Shown piece by piece: positions 27,384 to 35,499 of a stretch of DNA of 64,000 nt (position 1 is its first letter; each line of letters begins with the position of its first letter). The stretch is from 66-474 sp035249175 (GTDB lineage: Bacteria; Pseudomonadota; Gammaproteobacteria; Xanthomonadales; Rhodanobacteraceae). The DNA lies in contig DATFGT010000038.1 of assembly GCA_035249175.1 (NCBI GenBank), positions 1 through 64,000 of the forward strand, written 5' to 3'. A program made the translations under genes and the position numbers. Under the pieces are notes generated by a model. That model saw nothing but the letters and a program-made list of their open reading frames with translations, searched no databases and had not been told where the DNA came from.

Positions 27384-28285
27384 ACGTACGGGCTGCAGCG
27401 CGAAGGGAGCCCCGACCGTCGTCCCACGATGCGGGATGGATCAAGACGCTTGCGTTCGTGGAACGCAAGGAGTCCTGGGTAGCCGCATCCGGCGACGACT
27501 TCTACAAGATCTTCCGCAGCAGCGGCGATCCGAGCCGCGACTGGCTCGACCGCGCGTGTGGCGACGGTGCGCGACGCGAATTCGACGACATGCAATTGCT
27601 GCATCGCCTCGGTGAACGCGCCTGCGCTCCGCTGCGGCTGGACCACGCCTGCGTCGTGTACCCATGGCTGTCGGGACCGGATATGCGGGAGCTGCTTCTT
27701 CGCCGTGACGCCGGCGCCGCGGAAAGCTCGGCCGCGCTGCGCGAGGCGGTGTCGTTGCTGGCGCAACTGCACGCCGCGACGACCGACGCGATCTCGCATT
27801 ATCCGCTGAGAAATTATCTGGTCGACGGATTCCTGAATCCGGACGTGGACGTGCTGCGGCGCATCGGCGAACGTGACCGCACGTTGTGCATCTCGGGTTT
27901 CGAGGTCCGCAACTTCAGGTACGACCAACGTCGCGGCGCCTGGATTTTCTTCGATCCACAGGTCGTGTCGCGCGGCGCGCCGGAAAATGATCTCGCGCGT
28001 TTCATCGTCTCGCTGTTGATGGTTAACTGGGGTAAAGGCGGGTCGTCCAGAATATGGAGGAAATTCGACATTGGCGATTTGATATCGACATATGAGCGCG
28101 CCGCTTCGCGATCCATTGATCCGGTATTGCTGAATTATTTTCTGCACGAATCGATCGCAATGAGGCGGCATTTTGCGGAAAGGGCTTTGCGGGCGCTCCA
28201 CGGTGTGTCGCGGGTCTTCGGACGGCCGTATCTGGCCGCCCATTTCCGGCAACTCGAGAAATGGGCGAAGAACCATGAATTTTGA
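27380..28285 (+). CDS. Kinase-like protein (APH/choline-kinase-type fold), function unknown
   Basis: 301 residues from ATG 27380, overlapping the asnB stop. Not assigned to a known family with certainty. Kinase-fold landmarks can be traced: a possible beta-3 lysine in FYKIFRSS (Lys43), helix-C glutamate Glu68, a hinge at VVYPWLSGPD, LLAQLHA, and a metal-binding segment WIFFDPQVVSRGAPENDLARF (Asp192). The catalytic loop, expected as HGDxxxxN, is degenerate (CISGFEVRNFRYD). The last third is visibly poorer in GC with rare codons (AGA, ATA, AGG), unlike its neighbours. The 11-base overlap with a methyltransferase gene recalls the kinase plus methyltransferase pair that caps O-antigen in WbdD. 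Confidence 0.5.
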   Translation: MNVRAAARREPRPSSHDAGWIKTLAFVERKESWVAASGDDFYKIFRSSGDPSRDWLDRACGDGARREFDDMQLLHRLGERACAPLRLDHACVVYPWLSGPDMRELLLRRDAGAAESSAALREAVSLLAQLHAATTDAISHYPLRNYLVDGFLNPDVDVLRRIGERDRTLCISGFEVRNFRYDQRRGAWIFFDPQVVSRGAPENDLARFIVSLLMVNWGKGGSSRIWRKFDIGDLISTYERAASRSIDPVLLNYFLHESIAMRRHFAERALRALHGVSRVFGRPYLAAHFRQLEKWAKNHEF

Positions 28286-28970
28286 TTACGAGCGCGACAC
28301 CCGGACGTTTTATCAGGACGACGCCACCGCGCAGCGTTACCACGACATGTTCATGTCGCGCACGGGCTGGCGCAATCTGCCTTCGCGCGTCGTGGCACAC
28401 CGGGAACGGCTGGTGATGAAAAGCATGCTGGCGCGGGTGCCGCATCGCAGTGCGCTCGACATTCCGGCCGGGACGGGCAAGCTCGCGGGCGTGTTCGCCT
28501 CGCTTGGCACACGTGTCGTTGCCTCCGACATCTCGGAGAGCATGCTGAGGCAGGCGCAATCGGAATTCGCGAAAGTCGGCTACGGCGATGTCGCTTTCAA
28601 GGTCGCCGATGCGGCGGAGCTCGGCGAGTTCGACACCAGCGCCTTCGACGTGGTGGTATGCCTGCGATTGATGCACCGGGTGCCGTCCGCGTTGCGCGCG
28701 CGCATGTTGCGGGAGTTCGCGCGAATCGCGCCCTGGGCGATTGTTTCGTTCGGCATCGAAAACGGTTTTCACAAGGTGCGGCGGAGAACCCGCGCCGCGA
28801 TCTTCGGTGGGCAGAAGGACACGCTGTGTTTCTGTCGCATCAGCGACGCGCTCGCGGAGCTTCGGCCACACTTCGACGTCGTGGCGAAGACGTGGATCGC
28901 CCCCGCGCTTTCACAGGAAATGATTTTCCTGCTGAGGTCGAAGCCGCATCACGCGATCAGCGGCGATTGA
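28275..28970 (+). CDS. Class I SAM-dependent methyltransferase
   Basis: 231 residues from ATG 28275, overlapping the kinase-like gene by 11 bases. The SAM-binding motif I is SALDIPAGTGKLAGVFA (about residues 56-72), motif II acidic residue in VVASDISESML, motif III around FKVADAAELGEF, and motif IV FDVVVCLRLMHRV. The C-terminal part (CFCRISDALAELRPHFDVV) is typical of small-molecule or sugar methyltransferases. Predicted to act in the cytoplasm on a sugar nucleotide, lipid-linked glycan or the product of the adjacent kinase-like protein. A 103-base gap follows before the next gene. Confidence 0.85.
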   Translation: MNFDYERDTRTFYQDDATAQRYHDMFMSRTGWRNLPSRVVAHRERLVMKSMLARVPHRSALDIPAGTGKLAGVFASLGTRVVASDISESMLRQAQSEFAKVGYGDVAFKVADAAELGEFDTSAFDVVVCLRLMHRVPSALRARMLREFARIAPWAIVSFGIENGFHKVRRRTRAAIFGGQKDTLCFCRISDALAELRPHFDVVAKTWIAPALSQEMIFLLRSKPHHAISGD

Positions 28971-29073
28971 CTTTCGCTGCCGCGTCCGTATGACTGGCGG
29001 CTTCGCAGAATTCCCGTCCTTGCGCGGCCCGCGCGGGGTCATGACCGCCGAGGACCGGCAGAAGGAGTTCGGC

Positions 29074-30177
29074 ATGAACGGAGGAGCGCATCGGTTTTCA
29101 TTCAAATCCATGGGATTGGCGGCCTTGCTGGTGTTGCTGGCCGGCCCCTGGCACCTGGCCTTGGCCGACTGCCCGAAACTGCTGATGTTCGACGGTGCCG
29201 ACGTCCGCACGCAAACCAACGCGCAACAGGCCAGTTACTGGGGCAAGACGGTGGGGGTGCAGGGCTTCCTTCTGAACTACGTGATGGATCACTGGCAGAA
29301 GGATGTCGGGAGCAACCCCGACAGCAAGGTCTGGCAGGACGTCGCCAGGTTTCAATCCACCTACGCGAGATCCGGCGTGACCGACAACTTCATCAAGGTC
29401 GCGCTTTACAAGCAGCACGATTGGAAGAACGCAAAGGAAAACCAGGCGGTCGTTGCGCGTTTCCAGCATGTCGCGAGGCTCGCGAAATACGCCAAGCTCA
29501 AGGGGGTCGCGCTGGACCTCGAACCGTACACGCCCACCTGGGGCGGGCCCGTAGGCGGAGCCGAGCTCGCCGTTACGGTCGAGCAGGAAGGCCGCGCGAT
29601 CGCGCAGGCCATGCACAAGGCATATCCGGGGATGACCTTGTTCGTGCTGCCGGATGTGATGGATCAGACGGAGGCTTACGCGACCCTGCTGCAGCGAATC
29701 AAGTCCGGGGTGCACAAATTGAAAGCCGGCAAGAAGATACCGAAGTACGACCGCTACGAATTGGCCGTGCCGTTCATGCGCGGGCTGCTGTCGGTCGGCT
29801 GGAGCCGCGTTGCGATCGGCATGGAACAGACCTACAGCCGCTCCGCCCAAGGCATGGCGCCCTCGGTGCAACGGACGCAGGGCGACTTCGCCAGGCTGAT
29901 GGGGAAAAGCGCAGCCTCGATGCAGCTCTCCGGGGCGCCGGGTTTGTGGCCGCTCGGGCCCACCCGGACCAACAAGTCCCGGCGCGAAACGCCCGCTAAA
30001 TTCGAGCGGCGCCTGAAAGCCGCGTATGAAGCGGCGAATCAGTACGTCTGGATTTACGGCAAGGGCAGTGCGTGGCAAGCCAATGGCCCCTACGCGCCGG
30101 GTTCGGTGACGCCTGACTTCAAGGGATTCACCGGTGCGATCCAGCAGGTGGAGGCAAGCTGCAAGGCGTCGAAATGA
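29074..30177 (+). CDS. Secreted protein of unknown family, putative glycan hydrolase
   Basis: 367 residues from ATG 29074, with GAAGGAG 6 bases upstream; signal peptide MGLAALLVLLAGPWHLALA and a mature N-terminus with Cys (ADCPKLLMFDG). The sequence alternates strand-like and helix-like stretches as in a TIM barrel. KGVALDLEPYTP, in the position of strand 4, carries acidic residues as in glycoside hydrolases, and NQYVWIYGKGSAWQ resembles strand 8. I do not recognise the family. Exopolysaccharide operons often carry a periplasmic hydrolase that trims or clears polymer, which is the best guess. Its stop overlaps the last glycosyltransferase start (ATGA). Confidence 0.6.
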   Translation: MNGGAHRFSFKSMGLAALLVLLAGPWHLALADCPKLLMFDGADVRTQTNAQQASYWGKTVGVQGFLLNYVMDHWQKDVGSNPDSKVWQDVARFQSTYARSGVTDNFIKVALYKQHDWKNAKENQAVVARFQHVARLAKYAKLKGVALDLEPYTPTWGGPVGGAELAVTVEQEGRAIAQAMHKAYPGMTLFVLPDVMDQTEAYATLLQRIKSGVHKLKAGKKIPKYDRYELAVPFMRGLLSVGWSRVAIGMEQTYSRSAQGMAPSVQRTQGDFARLMGKSAASMQLSGAPGLWPLGPTRTNKSRRETPAKFERRLKAAYEAANQYVWIYGKGSAWQANGPYAPGSVTPDFKGFTGAIQQVEASCKASK

Positions 30178-31367
30178 CAGTATCAGGTGGCCGCATGTCG
30201 AAGATCATCCTGTTCGCCAACACCGACTGGTATCTGTACAACTTCCGGCGATCGCTGGCACTGGCGGTGCAGGCCGCGGGCCACGACGTATTGCTGATTT
30301 CGCCCTCCGGCGAATATGGCGCGCGCTTGCGCGAACTGGGCCTGCGCTGGATGCCATTGCCTGCCATGGATCGTCGCAGTCTCAATCCGCTGCGCGAGGT
30401 TCGCGCACTCGCCGAATTGGTGACGTTGTTCAAGCGCGAGCGGCCGACACTGGTGCACAACTTCACCATCAAGTGCGCGGTATACGGCTCGCTCGCCGCG
30501 ATGGCGACCGGAGTGCCCGCGCGCATCAATGCAGTCGCGGGTTTGGGCTACGTTTTTGCCAGTAATGACCGGCGCGCGCGCCTGCTGCGCCCTCTGGTGC
30601 GCACGTTGATGCGGTTCGCATTACGCGGCCGGCGCTCGCGATTGATCCTGCAGAATCGCGACGATGCCGGGATGTTCGAGCGCCACGGTTTGATCGAGGG
30701 TGCACGCGTGCGCGTCATCGCGGGCTCGGGCGTGGATTGCACGAGATTCGTGCCGCGCTCGGAAGAAATGCCGCGCAACGACCCACCATGCGTGCTGCTG
30801 GCCGCGCGTCTGCTGTGGGAAAAGGGGCTCGCGGAATACGTGCAGGCGTCGCGCACGCTCCGCGCCCGCGGAAGGCGGGTTCGCTTTCTACTCGCCGGCG
30901 CTTCCGATCCCGGCAATCCCGCGGCGGTTCCGGAGGCGACGGTGCGCGGCTGGGTCGACGAAGGCGCGGTCGAGTGGATGGGCCACGTCGACGACACGCC
31001 GGCACTGTTCGCATCCACCGACATTTTCGTGTTGCCGAGCTATTACCGGGAAGGATTGCCCAAATCATTGATTGAGGCGGCGGCCTGCGCAACACCCTTG
31101 ATCACCACCGACATGCCTGGTTGCCGCGACGTGGTCACCGACGGTGTGGATGGCCTGATCGTGCCGCCGAGAAACGCCGATGCGTTGGCCACCGCCATCG
31201 GCCGCCTGCTGGATGCACCCGAGTTGGCGAGGAAGCTCGGGCTGGCGGCGCGTGGCAAGGCATTGGCCAAGTTTGATGAGCGCATTGTCATTCGCCGCAC
31301 GCTGGAGACCTATGGCGAGGTGCTGGAGGGTCCCGACATCGTGTCGGCCCCTACTACCACGGACTGA
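30174..31367 (+). CDS. Glycosyltransferase family 4 (PglA/WbpH-like)
   Basis: 397 residues from ATG 30174 (ATGA overlap with the secreted protein); ATG 30195 is an alternative. The N-terminus IILFANTDWYLYNFRRSLA and VHNFTIKCAVYGSLAA followed by INAVAGLGYVF are hallmarks of the GT4 group that includes Campylobacter PglA and Pseudomonas O-antigen enzymes. These often add the second sugar to undecaprenyl-diphosphate-linked HexNAc. Donor side: LLAARLLWEKGLAEYVQA, YREGLPKSLIEAAACATP and TTDMPGCRDVV. It would suit a lipid-linked HexNAc made by the WecA-like enzyme next door, which is convergent with a 20-base gap. Confidence 0.88.
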   Translation: MTVSGGRMSKIILFANTDWYLYNFRRSLALAVQAAGHDVLLISPSGEYGARLRELGLRWMPLPAMDRRSLNPLREVRALAELVTLFKRERPTLVHNFTIKCAVYGSLAAMATGVPARINAVAGLGYVFASNDRRARLLRPLVRTLMRFALRGRRSRLILQNRDDAGMFERHGLIEGARVRVIAGSGVDCTRFVPRSEEMPRNDPPCVLLAARLLWEKGLAEYVQASRTLRARGRRVRFLLAGASDPGNPAAVPEATVRGWVDEGAVEWMGHVDDTPALFASTDIFVLPSYYREGLPKSLIEAAACATPLITTDMPGCRDVVTDGVDGLIVPPRNADALATAIGRLLDAPELARKLGLAARGKALAKFDERIVIRRTLETYGEVLEGPDIVSAPTTTD

Positions 31368-31387
31368 TCGTCAGGGAGTCCGCCGGC

Positions 31388-32488
31388 TCACGCATCGGTG
31401 TGGCCAGGTGCGGATTGCGCGGCAGTGGTCGACGCATCCGCAGCCATTTGCGCAGCCTGCTTGCGCTCGAGATGCGTGGTGAACGCGCCGTACGCCACTG
31501 CCACGCTCACAAAGGCCACCAGGTTCACGACGGCGCCCAGTTGCGAGTGGATCACCACGCCCACGAAAGGCAGCACCACGGCAAACGCCAGTAGGTATAT
31601 CAACGTTCTGCGCGGACCGGACCCGGCATTCATCAGCAGGTGATGGATGTGGGTGCGATCCGGCGTGAACGGCGAGACGCCGCGCTTGAGCCTGCGGTAG
31701 ATCACCGCGAGCGTATCCATCACCGGCAGCCCCACGCACCACAGCACCAAGCCCGGCGAAATGCGTCTCGGCGAACTCTGGCTGAGTGCGATCAATGTCC
31801 ATGCGATCACGTAGCCGAGCACCACGCTGCCCGAATCGCCCAGGAACACCTTGGCCTTGCGCCCCAGCATTCCCAGGTTGGCCATCAGGAAGGGATACAG
31901 GGCCGCGGCCAGCAACAATACGATGATGGTCAGCGGCGCCGGCATGTCGGGCGCCATCAGCAACGCGATCGCGCCGGTGCTGACCAGCGCAAGGCAGCCC
32001 GCCAAGCCATCGATGCCGTCCATCAGGTTGAACGCGTTGATCAAACCGATTACCGCAAGCACGGTGAACGGAATGCCCAGCCAGCCCAGCCTCAATTCGT
32101 ATCCGTGCAGGACGCCGAGCGAATGGATGTACACGCCGGTGCTGGAAATCACGACCAGGATCGCCGCGATCTGCACGACCACGCGTACGCTGACGCGGAG
32201 ACCGTAACGATCATCCAGCGCGCCCAGCGCGACCAGCACGCACGCGGTCGCCAGCACGATGTCGTCGAACTTCTGGATCTGTCCCAGCCACAACCAGCCC
32301 GCCAACATGCCCGCGAAGATCGACAAGCCACCGACCAGCGGCGTGGCGAATGCGTGCCGCTTGCGGGCATCCGGATGATCGAGCAGACCAACGGGCCTGC
32401 TGATCGGAACCAGGACGCACAGTCCTAGTGCAGACGCGCCGATCGAAACGAAACACGCCGATAAAACCGTATGTGCCGCAGAGACCAT
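31388..32488 (-). CDS. Undecaprenyl-phosphate HexNAc-1-phosphate transferase, WecA/MraY family
   Basis: 366 residues, about ten to eleven membrane helices. Family motifs are all present: GALDDRYGL (DDxxD-like Mg site), FNLMDGIDGLAG, FLGDSGSVVLGY and the HIHH motif in PDRTHIHHLL. These enzymes load GlcNAc-1-P or a similar HexNAc-1-P from UDP-sugar onto undecaprenyl phosphate and so start O-antigen or exopolysaccharide units. No other initiating transferase is present in the cluster, so this is the likely first enzyme, although it is transcribed toward the operon rather than with it. The C-terminal tail after the last helix is Ala/Gln-rich. The start has only a weak ribosome site. Confidence 0.88.
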   Translation of the reverse strand: MVSAAHTVLSACFVSIGASALGLCVLVPISRPVGLLDHPDARKRHAFATPLVGGLSIFAGMLAGWLWLGQIQKFDDIVLATACVLVALGALDDRYGLRVSVRVVVQIAAILVVISSTGVYIHSLGVLHGYELRLGWLGIPFTVLAVIGLINAFNLMDGIDGLAGCLALVSTGAIALLMAPDMPAPLTIIVLLLAAALYPFLMANLGMLGRKAKVFLGDSGSVVLGYVIAWTLIALSQSSPRRISPGLVLWCVGLPVMDTLAVIYRRLKRGVSPFTPDRTHIHHLLMNAGSGPRRTLIYLLAFAVVLPFVGVVIHSQLGAVVNLVAFVSVAVAYGAFTTHLERKQAAQMAADASTTAAQSAPGHTDA

Positions 32489-32886
32489 CCTTGAACGCCT
32501 TTGGCTATCGGAAGGTCGAGTATGCCCACCCCGATAAAACCAGCGCTGAACATTTCAATGACTCTTTTTGAATAAACTTGAAATGAACGCATTTATATAT
32601 TTGAATCACTCGTGAATAAACATGGCACTGAAATTCGATTATAAAAAGATTGGCGTAGCAATCGTCGTTCACGCGCGGCGTTTATCTTCGGCAGGCGCTA
32701 CGCAGCTGGTCTGAACGTCAGGCGAACTTTGCGAAGCCGCGCACAAGCTGAACAACCGGCTGCTGCACAGGCATGAATGTTGCTTGTATGCTGGGCGCGC
32801 AGGATGGGGAGCGGAGAACGGATTCTGCTTGCTCGCCCGACCTGTCGCATTCGCCGTGGGTGAAACCCGGCCGCGAGGTAACCCAA
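32489..32886. promoter_or_regulatory. AT-rich intergenic region upstream of the WecA-like gene
   Basis: No convincing gene in 398 bases. Between about 32540 and 32660 the sequence is markedly AT-rich. It contains a 12-bp direct repeat, TGAATAAACTTG at 32569-32580 and TGAATAAACATG at 32613-32624 (one mismatch, 44 bases apart), close to four helical turns. This suggests a promoter area with tandem regulator sites serving the WecA-like gene (minus strand) or the small membrane protein (plus strand). Confidence 0.4.
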
Positions 32887-33144
32887 GTGACCACCACTGA
32901 CATCGGCATCCTGCTCATCGTCCTCTGCATCGTGCTGTGGGCGATCATGGCCGCACTGCACCGGCACACCGTGCAGATGGAAGCGTTGAAGGCCCAGGTG
33001 CAGGAATTGCTGAAGGCGCAGCGAGCCAACGCAGCCGCCGAGGTCGCACGTACGCCGCAGCCGCGCGACAACGCCGATGGCCGAACGGCCTACGTGCCGG
33101 CCAGCCCGCCGACATTCAAGACCCGGCACACCTTATCTAAATAA
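32887..33144 (+). CDS. Small single-pass membrane protein with coiled coil, unknown
   Basis: 85 residues from GTG 32887, preceded by GAGGT at 7-base spacing; the upstream in-frame extension to ATG 32773 is less likely. Residues 5-25 (IGILLIVLCIVLWAIMAAL) form one membrane helix, followed by a short coiled-coil-like stretch (QMEALKAQVQELLKAQRANA) and a Pro/Thr-rich tail. I do not recognise a family. The layout, helix at the N-terminus and soluble coil behind it, is common in small envelope scaffold proteins. It lies between wecA-like and ampE genes, both on the other strand. Confidence 0.55.
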   Translation: MTTTDIGILLIVLCIVLWAIMAALHRHTVQMEALKAQVQELLKAQRANAAAEVARTPQPRDNADGRTAYVPASPPTFKTRHTLSK

Positions 33145-33242
33145 CGCCGCGTTCGCGGAGCCCTGCAGGCGAGCGAGCGGGCAAGCGCCGATTCACGGAC
33201 GGTCATCTGGTTTGCATGGGCGGGTGACCCCGGGGCGCTCGA

Positions 33243-34115
33243 TCAAGCAACCCAACCCGCCAGTACGATCAGTGCGACGACGGCGAGCCAGACAATCAGC
33301 ACCCGCAACATCAGGCTGCGGGCGTCGGCGAGTTCGGCGATCGGGTCATGCGTGTCGAGCGTCAAGCCGTCGCCGGCTTCGATGTCGGCGTTCACGCCGG
33401 AACGCGCCACTGCGGCCAGGAAACCCGGATCGAGTTCCCACATCGAGCGGCTCGGCTGCGCGTGCCATGCACGCCAAGCGCTGATCACGGCGTCGAAATT
33501 GGAAACCATGGCCATCGCCAGCGTCATCAGATGGGCCGGAATCCAGTCCAGCGCCAGCGCGAAGCGTCGCGCTGCATGGCGGGTGCGCGGATCGACGCGA
33601 TCGGCATCACTGTCTGCCGTGACCCAAGCCAGACGGTAACCCAGTGCGCCGGCCGGCCCCAGCAGGAAGAACCAGAACAGCACGCCGAAGCGGCGGCGCA
33701 ACGACGCGGTGACTGCGGCCTCGACCAGTTCCGCGGCGGTAAACGCGCGCGGCGCGCCGTCGGGCAAGCTGCGCAGGTTGGTCGCGGCGGCCACGCGAGC
33801 GACCGGATCGTCTTCCTTCAGCACCGCTTCGAAATCGCTCTCGAGTTCGCGCGGACCGAAGGTGTAGAACAGGATCAGCACCGCGAATGCCAGCGCCGCC
33901 AGCGCGTAGATCCAGTGCTGGATGAAATGCGCAATCAACGCGCATGCGACCACGGGCAGTACCAGCGCCAAGGCGACGCGACCGCCGCCCTCGGCAAAGT
34001 CCAGCACGTCGAGCCATGCGCGATACCAGCCGAATTGACGCAAGCCCGCGACATTGCCGGGCCACAGCAGCAGCACCAGCAACACGATCAGCGCAGCGAC
34101 GAGTTCGACGGCCAT
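33243..34115 (-). CDS. ampE: AmpE-like inner-membrane protein
   Basis: 290 residues, with four to five hydrophobic segments (LVAALIVLLVLLLWPG, VALALVLPVVACALIAHFI, YALAALAFAVLILFYTF, FGVLFWFFLLGPAGALGY and a C-terminal VLIVWLAVVALIVLAGWV). The order and the cytoplasmic segment around FGPRELESDFEAVLKEDD match AmpE/CobD-type proteins. AmpE was described with the AmpD amidase in beta-lactamase induction; its own activity is not established, and no ampD gene is adjacent here. The gene is followed by a 98-base gap and lies 46 bases downstream of nudC on the same strand. Confidence 0.75.
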   Translation of the reverse strand: MAVELVAALIVLLVLLLWPGNVAGLRQFGWYRAWLDVLDFAEGGGRVALALVLPVVACALIAHFIQHWIYALAALAFAVLILFYTFGPRELESDFEAVLKEDDPVARVAAATNLRSLPDGAPRAFTAAELVEAAVTASLRRRFGVLFWFFLLGPAGALGYRLAWVTADSDADRVDPRTRHAARRFALALDWIPAHLMTLAMAMVSNFDAVISAWRAWHAQPSRSMWELDPGFLAAVARSGVNADIEAGDGLTLDTHDPIAELADARSLMLRVLIVWLAVVALIVLAGWVA

Positions 34116-34161
34116 TGAATCTTGACGGGAACGAGCTTCGCGGGGATTGTACCGGCGCGGT

Positions 34162-35085
34162 TCACTTTGCGCCCGTCAAGTCGTCCAGCTTGACGCCGGC
34201 GCGGACGCGCAGCCAGTGCTCGATCAGGCGATAGGAAATCGACAGCGGCGTCGACACGCGCAGCGATTCGTCACGTAGCCCGTCGACGATGTCGCCTGCG
34301 GTAAACCAGCGCGCGTCTTCCAGCTCGCCGTCGGCAAGACGGATGTCGCGTCCGGCGGCGGTGGCGGTGAAACCCAGCATCAGCGAGGCGGGGAACGGCC
34401 ACGGCTGCGAGGAATGGAAATCGCAGTCGATCACTTCGATGCCGGTTTCCTCGCGCACTTCGCGCCGCACCGCGTCGGCCAGCGATTCGCCGGGCTCGAC
34501 GAAGCCCGCCAGCGTGGAATACTGCCTCGGCTTCCAGAGGGACTGGCGGCCGAGCAGGCAGGCGTCGCCCTGTTCGACGATCACGATGATCGCGGCATCG
34601 GTGCGCGGAAAATGCAGCCGGCCGCAACCGGTGCACGAGGCGCGATGGCCGCCGTCGATCAGCAGCAACGGTGCGCCGCAATACGCGCAGTGACGCGTGG
34701 CGTCCTGCCAGTTGGCAAGGCCGCGCGCGTAGGCGAACAGGCCGGCGTCGCGGCGTTCGATTTCGGCGGCGGCGGTACGCAGGTCCAGCCATTTCGCTTC
34801 CGGGAACACCGTTTGTGCGACCGGCTCGCGCAATGCATAAAGCGGTGCGCAGTCGAGACAACCCAGGAAGTTCGCGGGCGCATCGGGCTCGAAGTTTCCG
34901 GCTTGCAGCAGGCACAAGCGGTTGTCCTGCACCGGCGCACGGCCTTGGCTGTCGAACGCCAGCCAGCGCGCACCCGGCGCAGCGCACTGCGTCGCCAGCC
35001 ACTCGGCATTCGCGCGGTATTCGCCGCAGCGATCCAGCGGCGTTTCGGCAAACGTGTTGAGGCGCGTGCGTTCGGCTGAACTCAC
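34162..35085 (-). CDS. nudC: NAD(+) diphosphatase / RNA deNADding enzyme NudC
   Basis: 307 residues from GTG 35085, which is the first start after the erpA stop (13 bases); the longer ORF start lies inside erpA. A zinc ribbon is formed by two CxxC pairs (HCAYCGAP and SCTGCGR). The Nudix box is GFVEPGESLADAVRREVREE, and the NudC-specific motif SQPWPFPASLMLGF follows it. The enzyme hydrolyses NADH/NAD to mononucleotides and removes NAD caps from RNA. It forms a same-strand series with DUF6776 and erpA, short gaps suggesting an operon. Confidence 0.92.
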   Translation of the reverse strand: MSSAERTRLNTFAETPLDRCGEYRANAEWLATQCAAPGARWLAFDSQGRAPVQDNRLCLLQAGNFEPDAPANFLGCLDCAPLYALREPVAQTVFPEAKWLDLRTAAAEIERRDAGLFAYARGLANWQDATRHCAYCGAPLLLIDGGHRASCTGCGRLHFPRTDAAIIVIVEQGDACLLGRQSLWKPRQYSTLAGFVEPGESLADAVRREVREETGIEVIDCDFHSSQPWPFPASLMLGFTATAAGRDIRLADGELEDARWFTAGDIVDGLRDESLRVSTPLSISYRLIEHWLRVRAGVKLDDLTGAK

Positions 35086-35098
35086 GTTGAAAGACCGA

Positions 35099-35455
35099 TC
35101 ACGCCGTGAACGAACTGCCGCACCCACACGTCGTCTTCGCGTTGGGATTGTGGATTACGAACTGCGCGCCGGAAAGCTCTTCGACGTAATCCACTTCCGC
35201 ACCTTCCAGGTATTGCATGCTCAACGGATCGACCAGCAGTTCGACACCGCCGCGGTCGAGCACGAAATCGTCGTCTGCGCGCGCCTCGTCGAAGCTGAAA
35301 CCATACTGAAAACCCGAGCAGCCGCCGCCCTCGATGAACACGCGCAGCTTGATCGCGGGCTTGCCTTCTTCGGCAATCAGTTCGCGCACACGTGCGAGCG
35401 CAGCATCGGAAATCCTGAGGGTGGGTTCGAAAACAGGGGTGGGGGCAGTATTCAT
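35099..35455 (-). CDS. erpA: Iron-sulfur cluster insertion protein ErpA
   Basis: 118 residues from ATG 35455, with GAGGTG 6 bases upstream (a longer start at 35503 is unlikely). A-type carrier signature: LRVFIEGGGCSGFQYGF supplies the first cysteine and the C-terminal TTCGCGSSFTA the CxC pair, the three cluster ligands. ErpA delivers [4Fe-4S] or [2Fe-2S] clusters to apoproteins such as isoprenoid-synthesis enzymes IspG/IspH. It sits between a DUF6776 gene and nudC. The iron theme continues with bfd/bfr about 1.6 kb away on the other strand. Confidence 0.93.
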   Translation of the reverse strand: MNTAPTPVFEPTLRISDAALARVRELIAEEGKPAIKLRVFIEGGGCSGFQYGFSFDEARADDDFVLDRGGVELLVDPLSMQYLEGAEVDYVEELSGAQFVIHNPNAKTTCGCGSSFTA

Positions 35456-35499
35456 GGGTGACACCTCTGACGCCATCATGGAGGCGCTTTGCAGGCCGA

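Noticed and set aside
31360..31382. CGGACT ... AGTCCG inverted repeat between the last glycosyltransferase and the WecA-like gene as a terminator
   Set aside because: Only a 6-bp stem with an 11-base loop and no T-run; too weak to call.
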